NCBI RefSeq assembly: GCF_047824785.1
Contig: NZ_CP181167.1
Span: 1,364,001-1,428,000 of the forward strand
Length of the DNA stretch: 64,000 bases
Origin: Nitrobacter sp039808345
Lineage (GTDB): Bacteria > Pseudomonadota > Alphaproteobacteria > Rhizobiales > Xanthobacteraceae
Direction of reading: 5' to 3'
Position numbers and translations under genes: made by a program. The notes under the pieces were generated by a model, which did not search any database, had not been told where the DNA came from, and worked only from the letters and a program-made list of their open reading frames with translations. Positions 32,344 through 41,402 of this stretch are shown in pieces (the first letter of the stretch is position 1; every line of letters begins with the position of its first letter).

Positions 32344-33045
32344 ATGGTACGGAAAGCTGGAAGCGGAACATACAAAACGTCTTTCCCCGATCCCGACTCG
32401 TCCGAGTTCACGCACGATTCTGAGGAATACCGCGCGCCGGACTTTCCGGAACGTCTGAGAAATCCCATGCGGGTTGATCTGGCATTGCTGGGGCGGATCG
32501 ATGCCGCCCGGCAAGCTGACGAGCGGTTCGATCGGCTTTCCGTCTGGTCGCGCTGGCACGACTGCCAGGTCGAGGAACTGCGCGGCCGATGGATGGAGCT
32601 GTTCGACTTCTACAAGATCACCGCGCGCGCTCCGGAGGATGCCTGGATGCAGCTTGCGACGTCGCTGGCGCGGGACTTCATTCCGGGCCTGCTGGTTGAG
32701 AATGTTTTTCCAACTCAGGATCTGCTCGTTGAACAGGCGCGACTTTTCACCCTGATCACGGAAGTATCGCAAGCCGTGCTCGCCCGGCGCGGCGAGGAGG
32801 AGGGCCGCGACGTATCGGAGCAAACGGTCCTCGAGCAGGAGTTTTTCAACGGGGAGTCGTGGGATAGCGAAATGTTTGGCAAGAAGCCGGACAGTATTGA
32901 TGGGTTCACGGCGAGGTTCTCGCGGGAAAGGGAGCGTTTCGCCAGATTGCTTATCGAGCAGTATTGGTCGAAGGCGGCCGTCATGTCCTTCTTTGCCGAC
33001 TCCGGTTTAGAGGTGCCCGAATTCGTCGCAGGACTGCCGGACTAG
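32344..33045 (+). CDS. Hypothetical protein, helical
   Basis: 233 aa from ATG 32344 (MVRKAGSGTYKTSFPDPDSS) with GGAAGG nine bases upstream; the open frame extends back to TTG 32209 (278 aa). The chain is mostly helical and charged (ELRGRWMELFDFYKITARAP, DFIPGLLVENVFPTQDLLVE, RFSRERERFARLLIEQYW). No membrane segments or known motif. The TAG stop is the first triplet of a family 1 repeat (33043-33094), suggesting the 3' end was set by the repeat. Function unknown. Confidence 0.65.
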   Translation: MVRKAGSGTYKTSFPDPDSSEFTHDSEEYRAPDFPERLRNPMRVDLALLGRIDAARQADERFDRLSVWSRWHDCQVEELRGRWMELFDFYKITARAPEDAWMQLATSLARDFIPGLLVENVFPTQDLLVEQARLFTLITEVSQAVLARRGEEEGRDVSEQTVLEQEFFNGESWDSEMFGKKPDSIDGFTARFSRERERFARLLIEQYWSKAAVMSFFADSGLEVPEFVAGLPD

Positions 33046-33094
33046 AGCATCGGACCCGAAAGTGGGAACCGGTTTCGGGATAAATCCGATGCTC
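33043..33094. repeat. TAGAGCATCGG palindromic repeat
   Basis: GAGCATCGGACCCGAAAGTG ... CGGGATAAATCCGATGCTC; arms GAGCATCGGA / TCCGATGCTC. Same core (GTGGGAACCGGTTTCGG) as the murB-end copy. It supplies the stop of the upstream gene. Confidence 0.85.
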
Positions 33095-33145
33095 AATCAA
33101 TTAACTGGAGCGGCGGCGCTGATTCCATTTGACCGGCCGCCGTTC

Positions 33146-33276
33146 TAGAGCCTTCCCGCTTCTGATAGAATCAGAAGCGGGGGGCTCCATGATTTTGATT
33201 TGACGCGTTTTCTTCACGCGAACCGGTGCCCATCCTCGGGTCGAGCCCGAGGGCATGCTTCGCTCAAGAACGCTTT
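33146..33276. repeat. Composite palindromic repeat, family 1
   Basis: TAGAGCC-TTC-CCGCTTCTGAT-N3-ATCAGAAGCGG, then GACGCGTTTTCTTCACGCGA and the CCTCGGG-TCGAG-CCCGAGG insert variant closing with AAGAACGC. Confidence 0.85.
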
Positions 33277-33317
33277 AACGCCATGCGTCTGAAATCCAGC
33301 GGCCCGGCCAAGGGTTG

Positions 33318-33359
33318 CCAAGAGTTGCCAACAGTTCCGGCCAAGAGTTGCCAACAGTT
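33318..33359. repeat. 23-bp period direct repeat
   Basis: Two exact copies of CCAAGAGTTGCCAACAGTT at 33318-33336 and 33341-33359, with a further partial copy GGTTGCCAA before and a GTTAAAGTC pair after. Confidence 0.7.
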
Positions 33360-33635
33360 AAAGTCGGAAGGTTAAAGTCAGGGGAAGGCTGCACACGCCG
33401 GGAACGGGTTAGACAAAACGCGTGCCAATGCGTTGGTGCCGCAGCCTGAAACCGGCAAAATAGGCTACGTCCATCATCCCCGTCGCGGCCGGTTGTCACC
33501 CGGCGTGTGCCACTGATGAAAATCATACGCCGTTTCCGCGGTTTTTTCCATCGCCATGATGGACACCCACGAACCATTGATTGGCGGAACCCGAAAGCCG
33601 AACACAGAGCCGGGTCGGATGGACTCGAAATCTGG

Positions 33636-33736
33636 AGTATTTTTCGGCGAACGTCATCCGCTTCGCGTGAAGAAAACGCGTCAAAACAAAATCATGGAGC
33701 CCCCGCTTCTGATTCTATCAGAAAGGGAAAGGCTCC
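33636..33736. repeat. Composite palindromic repeat, inverted copy
   Basis: Reverse-complement orientation: TTCGCGTGAAGAAAACGCGT, CAAAACAAAATCATGGAGCC, then CCGCTTCTGATTCTATCAG. The last palindrome is damaged by one arm change. Confidence 0.75.
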
Positions 33737-33785
33737 ATATTCATCGACGGCGGTTTGACTTCTGAACCGAAAATTTCCCCGGCTC

Positions 33786-34568
33786 TCAGCGAATGCCGTT
33801 CGATGCTGTTTGCGCGGGCAGGCTGTCGAGCAACGCTTGCAGCGTGGTCAATGTCGATTGATCGGCTATCCCGTCGACCTTCGCAGGCCGGAAGTGACGC
33901 TGAAAGGCTGTGACCACTTCCATCGTCGCGGTATCGAACTTGCCGGTTGCCTTGATGCCGTAGCCGTACCTCGCCAGCGACTGCTGTAGCGCGCGGACAT
34001 CGTCGCCTTCGCTGCCGGTTTTCAGCGTCTCGCCCGCCACGATTGGCGCGGGCCGGATCCAATGGCCGACGCCTGAATCCGCCAGCGAATGCCACGGGAA
34101 TTTTTCGCCGGGATCTTTCTTGCGCGCGGGCGCGACGTCGGAATGGCCCACAATGCGATGAGCCGGAATATCCCGCCGGTGAATGATGCCCCGACATAGC
34201 GCGATGACGGCGGCGACCTGTCGTAGCGGGAAAGCCGGGTAGCCCCAGTCGTGGCCGCGGTTGACGATTTCGATTCCGATCGAGCAGGAATTGATGTCTT
34301 CTTCGCCCGCCCATGAAGCGACGCCGGCGTGCCAGGCCCGCTTTGCCTCCTGAACGCATTGCACAACGCGACCGTCCTCAAGCACCACGTAATGTGCTGA
34401 CACCTCGGTACCGGACGTACACAGCCGCGCCAGCGCGCCCTCGACGTCGGGCATCCCGGTATAGTGCAGCACGATCATGTCCGGCTGCCGTCCTTTGGCG
34501 CGGTCGCCGAAATTCAGGGACGGCACCGTGTCGGAGACGAGGGATGAGTCCGGGACGAAAGTCGGCAT
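33786..34568 (-). CDS. Zinc N-acetylmuramoyl-L-alanine amidase with peptidoglycan-binding domain
   Basis: About 260 aa. The Amidase_2/AmiD-type catalytic domain shows MIVLHYTGM (first zinc His), CSIGIEIVNRGHDWGYP, and GHSDVAPARKKDPGEKFPW with the other His and Asp residues. The C-terminal PG_binding_1 domain is TGSEGDDVRALQQSLARYGY ... FQRHFRPAKVDGIADQSTL. It cleaves the lactyl-L-Ala bond of muropeptides. No clear signal peptide, so a cytoplasmic or lipoprotein-less form is likely. Start ATG 34568 is preferred by family resemblance; ATGs at 34637 and 34658 extend the frame. Adjacent to the dcw cluster but on the other strand. Confidence 0.87.
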   Translation of the reverse strand: MPTFVPDSSLVSDTVPSLNFGDRAKGRQPDMIVLHYTGMPDVEGALARLCTSGTEVSAHYVVLEDGRVVQCVQEAKRAWHAGVASWAGEEDINSCSIGIEIVNRGHDWGYPAFPLRQVAAVIALCRGIIHRRDIPAHRIVGHSDVAPARKKDPGEKFPWHSLADSGVGHWIRPAPIVAGETLKTGSEGDDVRALQQSLARYGYGIKATGKFDTATMEVVTAFQRHFRPAKVDGIADQSTLTTLQALLDSLPAQTASNGIR

Positions 34569-35226
34569 TCCAACAATGGCCTTGGGGACCGGGAGAGGGC
34601 GTCGACGTTTGATGTCAGTACTGACAGACGCGAGCATGCAACGATCCAAATCAGGCAATAGGAAGCACGTTTCCGTGTTATCGGCGAATCATTAGGATCA
34701 TTATCCGCTAGGCGTGATTGGGCTTGCAATCGAGGGAATGACCCCTTTTCGCCTTTTTCTGTTAACAGTTTGGGCTTTTCTGTGAAGTGTGTGGGGGCTG
34801 CACCACAGCGCTAGGGAAACAACGGTTCAATTCCTGCGTCGTGTCCCGAATCCGAAGTTCGTCATTTTGCAGCACGCTCTTTAGCGAACTTCTGATTCGA
34901 AAGGACACGAGCAACTTATGAATCTAGCCCATCAACGCTTTCTTAACGCTAAACGCCGTTACTGAGTGGTGAAGAGCCGAACCGGCATCGGGACGGCCGA
35001 GGTCCCAATTGCGTTCGAAATCCCCATGGCAGCCCTTCAAATTCCATGCGGAAGACCGGGTTTGCCGGCTCATCTCCTTGTGGAAGCGCGGTCGGGAGCC
35101 GGTCGGGGCGGTTTTGCGGGGGGAAGCCGACCTCAGGATCGGGGCGGGCGGCTGAATTCCGGACGGTCGGGATCGGATGAACCCACGCACAGCGAGAGCG
35201 AGGCATCTGCGGATGGAGGCGCGATC
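34569..35226. other. Region upstream of the dcw cluster
   Basis: 658 bases presumably holding the dcw promoter. It contains the family 2 hairpin at 34839-34926. No mraZ-like reading frame is seen here. The large ORF that runs into rsmH from 34966 is an in-frame extension without a ribosome-binding site. Confidence 0.5.
34839..34926. repeat. Family 2 hairpin repeat (GAAGTTCG type)
   Basis: GTGTCCCGAATCCGAAGTTCG ... GCGAACTTCTGATTCGAAAG, then GGACACGAGC and TATGAATCTAG. Arms are about 20 bases. The same element, including the trailing AGCAA-TATGA-TCTAG, is found at 46437-46530. Confidence 0.8.
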
Positions 35227-36225
35227 ATGACGGTGCCGCCGGTTCGTCATGTGCCCGTGCTCGGCCGGGAGGCCGTCGCGATGCTGGCGCCGCGGGCCGG
35301 CGGCGTCTACGTCGATGCGACTTTCGGGGCCGGAGGCTATTCACGCGCCATTCTCGCAACCGCTGAGACCCGCGTGATCGGGATCGACCGCGACCCCACC
35401 GCCATTGCCGGCGGCTCCGGCCTGGTGGAAGCGTCCGGCGGCAGGTTGACGCTGGTCGAGGACCGCTTCTCGCATCTCGCCGCGGTCTGCGCGGCGCAGG
35501 ACGCCGCGGCGGTGGATGGCGTCGTCATGGATGTCGGCGTCTCCTCGATGCAGCTCGACGAGGCCGGCCGGGGTTTTTCCTTTCGTCTCGACGGGCCGCT
35601 CGACATGCGCATGAGCGGGCACGGGCCGACCGCCGCCGACGTGGTGGCGCGCGCCTCCGAGACCGATCTCGCCGATATCATCTATATCTTCGGCGAGGAG
35701 CGCCGCTCGCGCGCCGTCGCCCGCGCGATCGTCATGGCGCGGCGGCACGGGCCGATCGCGACCACGCGGGCGCTGGCGGATATCGTCTCAAGGGTGGTTC
35801 GCGCGAAGCCGCACGAGATTCATCCGGCCACGCGGACGTTTCAGGCGCTGCGGATCTTCGTCAACGAGGAGCTGGACGAGCTGATCGCGGCGCTGGCCGC
35901 GGCGGAACGCGTGCTGAAGCCAGGCGGCCGGCTTGCCGTGGTGTCCTTTCATTCGCTGGAAGACCGCATCGTCAAGAATTTCCTGGCCTGGCGCGGCAAG
36001 ACGGGCGGCGGCTCACGCCATCGGCCGGAAGTCGAACGGGCATCGCCCAGTTTTGCCATTCTGACCAAACGTCCGCTGACGCCGGGCGACGACGAAACGC
36101 AGGCCAATCCGCGCGCGCGCTCCGCCAGGCTGCGCGCCGCCGAGCGCACCGAGGCGGCCGCGATCGATGACGGCGCCGAGCGCCCAGCCTGGCCATCGCT
36201 CGCCAACGTGATGCGCGGAGGCTGA
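35227..36225 (+). CDS. rsmH: 16S rRNA m4C1402 methyltransferase RsmH (MraW)
   Basis: A 332-aa SAM-dependent methyltransferase for N4 of C1402 in 16S rRNA. Motifs: RHVPVLGREAVAMLAPR, VDATFGAGGYSRAIL (SAM loop), GIDRDPTA, DGVVMDVGVSSMQLDEAGRG and the C-terminal FHSLEDRIVKNFL. ATG 35227 has GGATGGAGG upstream. First gene of the dcw cluster here. Four bases separate it from ftsL. Confidence 0.95.
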   Translation: MTVPPVRHVPVLGREAVAMLAPRAGGVYVDATFGAGGYSRAILATAETRVIGIDRDPTAIAGGSGLVEASGGRLTLVEDRFSHLAAVCAAQDAAAVDGVVMDVGVSSMQLDEAGRGFSFRLDGPLDMRMSGHGPTAADVVARASETDLADIIYIFGEERRSRAVARAIVMARRHGPIATTRALADIVSRVVRAKPHEIHPATRTFQALRIFVNEELDELIAALAAAERVLKPGGRLAVVSFHSLEDRIVKNFLAWRGKTGGGSRHRPEVERASPSFAILTKRPLTPGDDETQANPRARSARLRAAERTEAAAIDDGAERPAWPSLANVMRGG

Positions 36226-36229
36226 TGAG

Positions 36230-36610
36230 GTGCGGATCATCCATTTCCTCGTCGTCTGCGCGCTGGTCTATGCGGCATCGTATGTCTACCGCATCAAGAT
36301 GGATTCGACCTCCCGCACCGAGCGTGTGTCGCGGCTTCAGGCTCAGGTGCGCGAGCAGCGCGAGGCGATCGCGGTCCTGCGCGCGGAATGGGCGAGGCTC
36401 GATGCGCCGCAGCGTCTGCGAATTCTGGCCGAACGGCATTTGAAACTGAAGCCCATTGAAGCCAGACAGTTCGATTCTCTGAAGAACCTGCCGGAGCGGC
36501 CGCCGAGCCTGGTGCCGCCCGGCACCTCCGATCCGATCGGCGCCATGATCGAGATCATCGATCCCGACGTCATCACCGGCTCGCTGCCGTCGCAGGAGGC
36601 TCCGCAATGA
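36230..36610 (+). CDS. ftsL: Cell division protein FtsL
   Basis: 126-aa bitopic membrane protein: IIHFLVVCALVYAASYVYRI is the membrane segment, followed by a leucine-zipper-like coiled coil (LQAQVREQREAIAVLRAEWA) and the conserved ILAERHLKLKPIEARQFDSL. Start is GTG 36230 with GGAGG upstream. It links FtsQ/FtsB to FtsI/FtsW at the divisome. Overlaps ftsI by 4 bp. Confidence 0.9.
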   Translation: MRIIHFLVVCALVYAASYVYRIKMDSTSRTERVSRLQAQVREQREAIAVLRAEWARLDAPQRLRILAERHLKLKPIEARQFDSLKNLPERPPSLVPPGTSDPIGAMIEIIDPDVITGSLPSQEAPQ

Positions 36611-38346
36611 TCGGCCAGAACAGGCTTCCGTCGGCGTTCTGGAGCCAGCGCCTGATCCGCAACCTGCTCTATGGACGCAACGTCGATCGCGCCGCCAAGG
36701 CGAGGGTGCGCGTCGGCCTCGTCATCATCCTGTTCGCGCTGATCTATTCGGTGGTCGCGGCGCGCCTTGTCATGTTCGCGGCCTCTCCGGATGACCGGGG
36801 AGGGCGCCGGACCGCCTCGCAGGACGCGATCGCCACGGCGCGGCCCGACATCATCGATCGCAACGGCCAGGTTCTCGCGACCGATATCAAGTCGCCGAGC
36901 CTGTTCGGTGAGCCGCGCCGTCTCATCGACAGGGACGAGGCGGTCGAATTGCTGACGGCGACGCTGCCGGATCTGGAAACCGCCGAGGTTCGACAGCGAC
37001 TTGGCACCCGCAAGGGTTTTGTCTGGCTGAAACGCGAAATCACCCCTGCGCAGCAAAAGGAAATTCACAGTCTCGGTATTCCCGGCATCGGCTTCCTGCG
37101 CGAGAACAAGCGCGTTTATCCAAGCGGGCGCGAGGTCGCGCACCTGATCGGGCTCGTCAACATCGATAACCAGGGCATCGCCGGAATGGAGAAGTGGCTC
37201 GACAGCAACGGGCTCGCCGACCTGCACCGCGCCGGCTTCGCCACCGACCGCCTGCAGAAGCCGGTGGAACTGTCGATCGACCTGCGTGTCGAGCACGCGC
37301 TGCGCGACGAGCTTCTGAAAGCCAAGGATCATTATCGGGCCAAGGCCGCCTCGGGCATCGTCTCCAACGTGCGGACCGGCGAGATCGTCGCGATGGTCTC
37401 CCTGCCGGACTTCGATCCCAACAATCCGAAGGAGGCGCATGATCCCGATCGTATCAACCGCCTGACCACGGGCGTGTACGAAATGGGATCGACCTTCAAG
37501 GCGTTCACGCTGGCGATGGCGCTCGATTCCGGCAAGTACGGCCTGAATTCGATGTGGGATGCGCGTGCTCCGCTGCGCTACGGCCGCTTCGCGATCCACG
37601 ACGACCACTCGATGGGCCGCTTCATCAGCATGAAGGAAGTGTTCACCTACTCCTCCAACATCGGCGCGGCGCGGATCGCGCTTGCGCAAGGCGTCGAGGC
37701 GCACAAGGCGTTCCTGCGAAAGATGGGCCAGATGGATCGCCTGCGCACGGAGTTGCCGGAAAGCGCCTCGCCGATCCTGCCGCGCAAGTGGGGTGAGCTG
37801 AACACCGTCACCATCGCTTTCGGGCACGGCATGGCGGTGGCCCCGTTGCAGGCGGTGATGGGGATCGACGCGCTGGTCAATGGCGGCTGGCTGATTCCGC
37901 CGACCTTCCTGAAGCGCACCGAGGAGGAGGCGATGGCGGTCGCCAGGCGCGTCATCAAGCAGGAAACCAGCGACAAGATGCGCTTTCTGCTGCGGCTGAA
38001 CGCCGAGGTGGGGACCGCGAGGAAGGCCGACGTCAAAGGCTACTATGTCGGCGGCAAGACCGGCACTTCCGAAAAGGTCATCAACGGCCGCTACGCGAAA
38101 AAACGCGTGCTCAACTCCTTCACCGCGATCCTGCCGGCGGACAATCCCCAATACCAGATCCTGGTCATGCTGGACGAGCCGCAGCCGCTCAAGGAAACCC
38201 ATGGCTTCATCACCTCCGGCTGGAATGCGGTTCCGACCGGCGGCAAGGTCATCGCGCGCATCGCCCCGCTGCTCGGCGTGCGGCCGAGGTTCGATTTGCC
38301 GCCGTCCGAGCGCCTTATTCTTGCGGCATCGAGGGCGACGCAGTAG
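36607..38346 (+). CDS. ftsI: Peptidoglycan transpeptidase FtsI (PBP3)
   Basis: 579-aa class B penicillin-binding protein for septal cross-linking. Membrane anchor VGLVIILFALIYSVVAARLV at about 38-57; PBP dimer domain (RPDIIDRNGQVLATDIKS); active-site Ser295 in GSTFK, Ser349-Ser350-Asn351 (SSN) and Lys484-Thr-Gly (KTG). Overlaps ftsL as ATGA. Normal length for the family. Confidence 0.96.
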   Translation: MIGQNRLPSAFWSQRLIRNLLYGRNVDRAAKARVRVGLVIILFALIYSVVAARLVMFAASPDDRGGRRTASQDAIATARPDIIDRNGQVLATDIKSPSLFGEPRRLIDRDEAVELLTATLPDLETAEVRQRLGTRKGFVWLKREITPAQQKEIHSLGIPGIGFLRENKRVYPSGREVAHLIGLVNIDNQGIAGMEKWLDSNGLADLHRAGFATDRLQKPVELSIDLRVEHALRDELLKAKDHYRAKAASGIVSNVRTGEIVAMVSLPDFDPNNPKEAHDPDRINRLTTGVYEMGSTFKAFTLAMALDSGKYGLNSMWDARAPLRYGRFAIHDDHSMGRFISMKEVFTYSSNIGAARIALAQGVEAHKAFLRKMGQMDRLRTELPESASPILPRKWGELNTVTIAFGHGMAVAPLQAVMGIDALVNGGWLIPPTFLKRTEEEAMAVARRVIKQETSDKMRFLLRLNAEVGTARKADVKGYYVGGKTGTSEKVINGRYAKKRVLNSFTAILPADNPQYQILVMLDEPQPLKETHGFITSGWNAVPTGGKVIARIAPLLGVRPRFDLPPSERLILAASRATQ

Positions 38347-38430
38347 GGCGAGGTTTGTTTCATTTCAGCGCGCCTCGCGGCAAACGTCGGACTGCGGGCG
38401 TCAAAATTGAAGCTACGGGCTGGGAAGATC

Positions 38431-39888
38431 ATGAAACTTCGCGAGCTTTTCGGCGACGACGCCACCATGGACGCGCCGGCCGGCGAGCTCGCCGTCACGG
38501 GTCTCGCGGCGGATAGCCGCGCGGTGAAGCCGGGTGATCTCTTCTTCGCGCTTGCCGGCTCGAAAACGGATGGCGCGCGGTTCATCGACGCCGCGATCGC
38601 GTCGGGCGCGGTGGCGGTTGCCGGTGACCATGCGTCTGCGCGCGGGCGCGTCCCGTTCATCACGACGCCGAACCCGCGGCGCGCGCTGGCGCTGGCGGCG
38701 GCGAAGTTCTATCCGCGCCAGCCCGCAACCATCGCCGCCGTGACCGGGACCAGCGGCAAAACCTCGGTCGCGGCCTTCACCCGGCAGATCTGGCAGCGGC
38801 TCGGATATTCGTCCGCGAGTATCGGCACCGTCGGCGTGGTCGCGCCATCGCGCGCGGTCTACGGCTCGGTGACGACGCCCGATCCGATCGAACTGCACCG
38901 CGAGCTGGATCAGCTTGCGGGCGAAGGCGTCACGCATCTGGCGCTGGAAGCGTCCTCGCACGGTCTGGATCAATATCGGGTCGACGGCGTGCGCGTGCGC
39001 GCCGCCGGCTTCACCAACCTGTCGCGCGATCACATGGATTATCATCCGACCGTTGAGCACTATCTCGCCACCAAGCTGCGGCTGTTCCGCGATCTGGTCG
39101 AACCTGACGGCATCGCGGTGATCTGCGCCGATCATGACTGCTCAAACACGGTGATCGAGGCGGCGGGCGCGCGCAACGTGCCGGTGATGCGCGTCGGCCG
39201 CCGCGGTGACGGCGCGCGGATGGGCATTCGCCTGGTCGAGGCGGCGATCGAGGGGTTTGCGCAACGGGTCACGCTCGAACACGCCGGGCGCGAGCGTGTC
39301 ATCCGCCTGCCTATGGTCGGAGAATTCCAGATCGAGAATGCGCTGGTGTCGGCCGGTCTCGTCATCGGCACCGGGGGCGATGTGGATCAGACCTTCGCGG
39401 CGCTCGAGCATCTCGAAGGCGCAAGGGGGCGGCTCGAACGGGTCGGCGAGCGCAATGGCGCTCCGGTCTTCGTTGATTACGCCCACAAGCCGGACGCGCT
39501 GGCGAAGGCGTTGCAGGCGTTGAGGCCCTATGCCAAGCGCAAGCTCGTCGTGGTGTTCGGAGCAGGCGGTGACCGCGATGCAGGCAAGCGCCCGCTGATG
39601 GGCGCGATCGCCGCCGATAACGCGGATGAGGTTATCGTGACCGACGATAATCCGCGCAGTGAGGATCCCGCCGCGATCCGCGCCGCGATTCTTGCCGCCG
39701 CACCTAGCGCCCGCGAGATCGGCGATCGCGCCGAGGCGATCGGGACCGCGATCGCGGGATTGCAGCCGGGCGACGCCCTGCTGATCGCGGGCAAGGGCCA
39801 CGAGACCGGACAGATCGTCGGCGACCGCGTGCTGCCGTTCAGCGACCACGAGACCGCCGCCGCTGCGCTGGCTTCGAGGCAGGCATGA
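38431..39888 (+). CDS. murE: UDP-MurNAc-L-Ala-D-Glu:meso-DAP ligase
   Basis: 485-aa Mur ligase adding meso-diaminopimelate. ATP loop GTSGKTSVAAF, the Mur-family HMDYHPTVEHYL and the DAP-specific DDNPRSEDP (DNPR motif) are present. ATG 38431 is behind GGGAAG; a TTG at 38407 in the same frame is less likely. Overlaps murF by 4 bp. Confidence 0.96.
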   Translation: MKLRELFGDDATMDAPAGELAVTGLAADSRAVKPGDLFFALAGSKTDGARFIDAAIASGAVAVAGDHASARGRVPFITTPNPRRALALAAAKFYPRQPATIAAVTGTSGKTSVAAFTRQIWQRLGYSSASIGTVGVVAPSRAVYGSVTTPDPIELHRELDQLAGEGVTHLALEASSHGLDQYRVDGVRVRAAGFTNLSRDHMDYHPTVEHYLATKLRLFRDLVEPDGIAVICADHDCSNTVIEAAGARNVPVMRVGRRGDGARMGIRLVEAAIEGFAQRVTLEHAGRERVIRLPMVGEFQIENALVSAGLVIGTGGDVDQTFAALEHLEGARGRLERVGERNGAPVFVDYAHKPDALAKALQALRPYAKRKLVVVFGAGGDRDAGKRPLMGAIAADNADEVIVTDDNPRSEDPAAIRAAILAAAPSAREIGDRAEAIGTAIAGLQPGDALLIAGKGHETGQIVGDRVLPFSDHETAAAALASRQA

Positions 39889-41321
39889 GCGCGCGCCCGT
39901 TGTGGACGTTGGACGAAATGGCCGCGGCGATGCGCGCGGAAGGGCGAGGAGTCTTGCCAGCGGCGATCACCGGCATTTCCATCGACAGCCGCACGGTTGC
40001 GCCGGGCGAGGCTTATTTCGCGATCAAGGGCGATGTGCATGACGGCCACGCTTTCGTCGATGCCGCGCTGAAAGCGGGCGCGGCGCTTGCGGTGGTCGAT
40101 GCCGCGCAGCGCGATCAGTTCGCCCTTGAGGCGCCGTTGCTGATCGTCGAGGACGTGCTCGCGGCCTTGCGCGATCTGGCGCGAGCCTCGCGCGCGCGCC
40201 TCGCGGCTCCCGTGATCGCGGTGACGGGCTCTGTCGGCAAGACCTCGACCAAGGAGGCGCTGCGCGGCGTCCTTGGCGCGCAGGGCAACACCCACGTTTC
40301 AGTGGCGTCGTTCAACAACCACTGGGGCGTGCCGCTGTCGCTGGCGCGCTGCCCGGCGGACGCGTGTTTCGCGGTCTTCGAGATCGGGATGAATCATGCC
40401 GGCGAGATCACGCCGCTGGTGAAGCTGGCGCGGCCGCATGTGGCGATCATCACCACGGTCGAGCCCGTGCATCTCGAATTCTTCTCCGGCGTCGAGGCGA
40501 TCGCCGACGCCAAGGCGGAAATTTTCGAAGGCGTCGAGCCGGGCGGCGCCGTCGTGCTCAACCGTGATAATGCGCAGTTCGCGCGGCTGCGGGAACGCGC
40601 CAGGAAACTCGGCATCGCGAAGATCGTCACCTTCGGCGCGGATGAGAAAGCCGATGCGCGTCTGCTCGATGTGGCCTTGCATCCGGCGGGCTCGGCCGTG
40701 CACGCTGAAATCCTCGGCCATGAACTGACCTACAAGCTCGGCATGCCCGGCCGTCACATGGCGATGAATTCGCTCGCGGTGCTGGTGGCGGCGCTGCTGG
40801 CCGGCGCTGATCTTGCGCTTGCGGGTCTTGCGCTGTCGCAGGCGCAGCCCGCCGCGGGCCGCGGCGTGCGTCGGGCGCTGGCCGTGCCGGGCGGCGAGGC
40901 GATCCTGATCGACGAAAGCTATAACGCCAATCCTGCCTCCATGGCGGCGGCGCTGAACGTGCTCGGCGCGGCCGGGGCCGGGGTCGGGACCAGGGGTCGC
41001 CGCATCGCGGTGCTGGGCGATATGCTGGAGCTCGGTCCCAGAAGCGCGGACCTGCATCGCGGCTTGACCGAGGCGATCAATGCCAATGACGTCGACATGA
41101 TATTTTGCTGCGGTCCCCTGATGCGCAATCTGTGGAATGCGCTTTCCTCCGGTAGGCGGGGCGGCTATGCAGAGAACTCGGCCGCGCTCGAATCGCAGGT
41201 GACGGCGGCGATCCGTTCCGGTGACGTCATCATGGTCAAGGGTTCGCTGGGCTCGCGGATGAAAGTGATCGTGACCGCGCTCGAGAAGCGATATTCCGGC
41301 AGCGCGGCTGAAATTCCGTAG
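39885..41321 (+). CDS. murF: UDP-MurNAc-tripeptide:D-Ala-D-Ala ligase
   Basis: 478-aa ligase for the last cytoplasmic step of pentapeptide formation. Walker loop VTGSVGKTSTKE, FEIGMNHAGEITPL, and the ligase C-terminal block IDESYNANPASMAAALNVL are typical. ATGA overlap with murE. Confidence 0.96.
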   Translation: MSARPLWTLDEMAAAMRAEGRGVLPAAITGISIDSRTVAPGEAYFAIKGDVHDGHAFVDAALKAGAALAVVDAAQRDQFALEAPLLIVEDVLAALRDLARASRARLAAPVIAVTGSVGKTSTKEALRGVLGAQGNTHVSVASFNNHWGVPLSLARCPADACFAVFEIGMNHAGEITPLVKLARPHVAIITTVEPVHLEFFSGVEAIADAKAEIFEGVEPGGAVVLNRDNAQFARLRERARKLGIAKIVTFGADEKADARLLDVALHPAGSAVHAEILGHELTYKLGMPGRHMAMNSLAVLVAALLAGADLALAGLALSQAQPAAGRGVRRALAVPGGEAILIDESYNANPASMAAALNVLGAAGAGVGTRGRRIAVLGDMLELGPRSADLHRGLTEAINANDVDMIFCCGPLMRNLWNALSSGRRGGYAENSAALESQVTAAIRSGDVIMVKGSLGSRMKVIVTALEKRYSGSAAEIP

Positions 41322-41339
41322 GTTGCGGGGCGCCCCTTT

Positions 41340-41396
41340 GAATCCGGAGTTCGCTCAAGGGAGGCTTGCGAGAACTGGCGAACTTCGGAGTCGGGA
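41340..41396. repeat. Family 2-like hairpin in the mraY leader
   Basis: GAATCCGGAGTTCGC ... GCGAACTTCGGAGTC around a roughly 25-base loop; the arms are the same sequence type as in 34839-34926 and 46437-46530. It ends within ten bases of the mraY ATG. Confidence 0.65.
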
Positions 41397-41402
41397 TACC
41401 CG

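Larger units (their letters stand above)
33046..33785. other. Repeat-rich intergenic region
   Basis: 740 bases with two full family 1 copies in opposite orientation and a short tandem repeat (33318-33359). No gene is supported. Confidence 0.5.

Noticed and set aside
33146..33736. CRISPR-like array from recurring palindromes
   Set aside because: Units are not regularly spaced and no spacers or cas genes exist; they are copies of the dispersed repeat.
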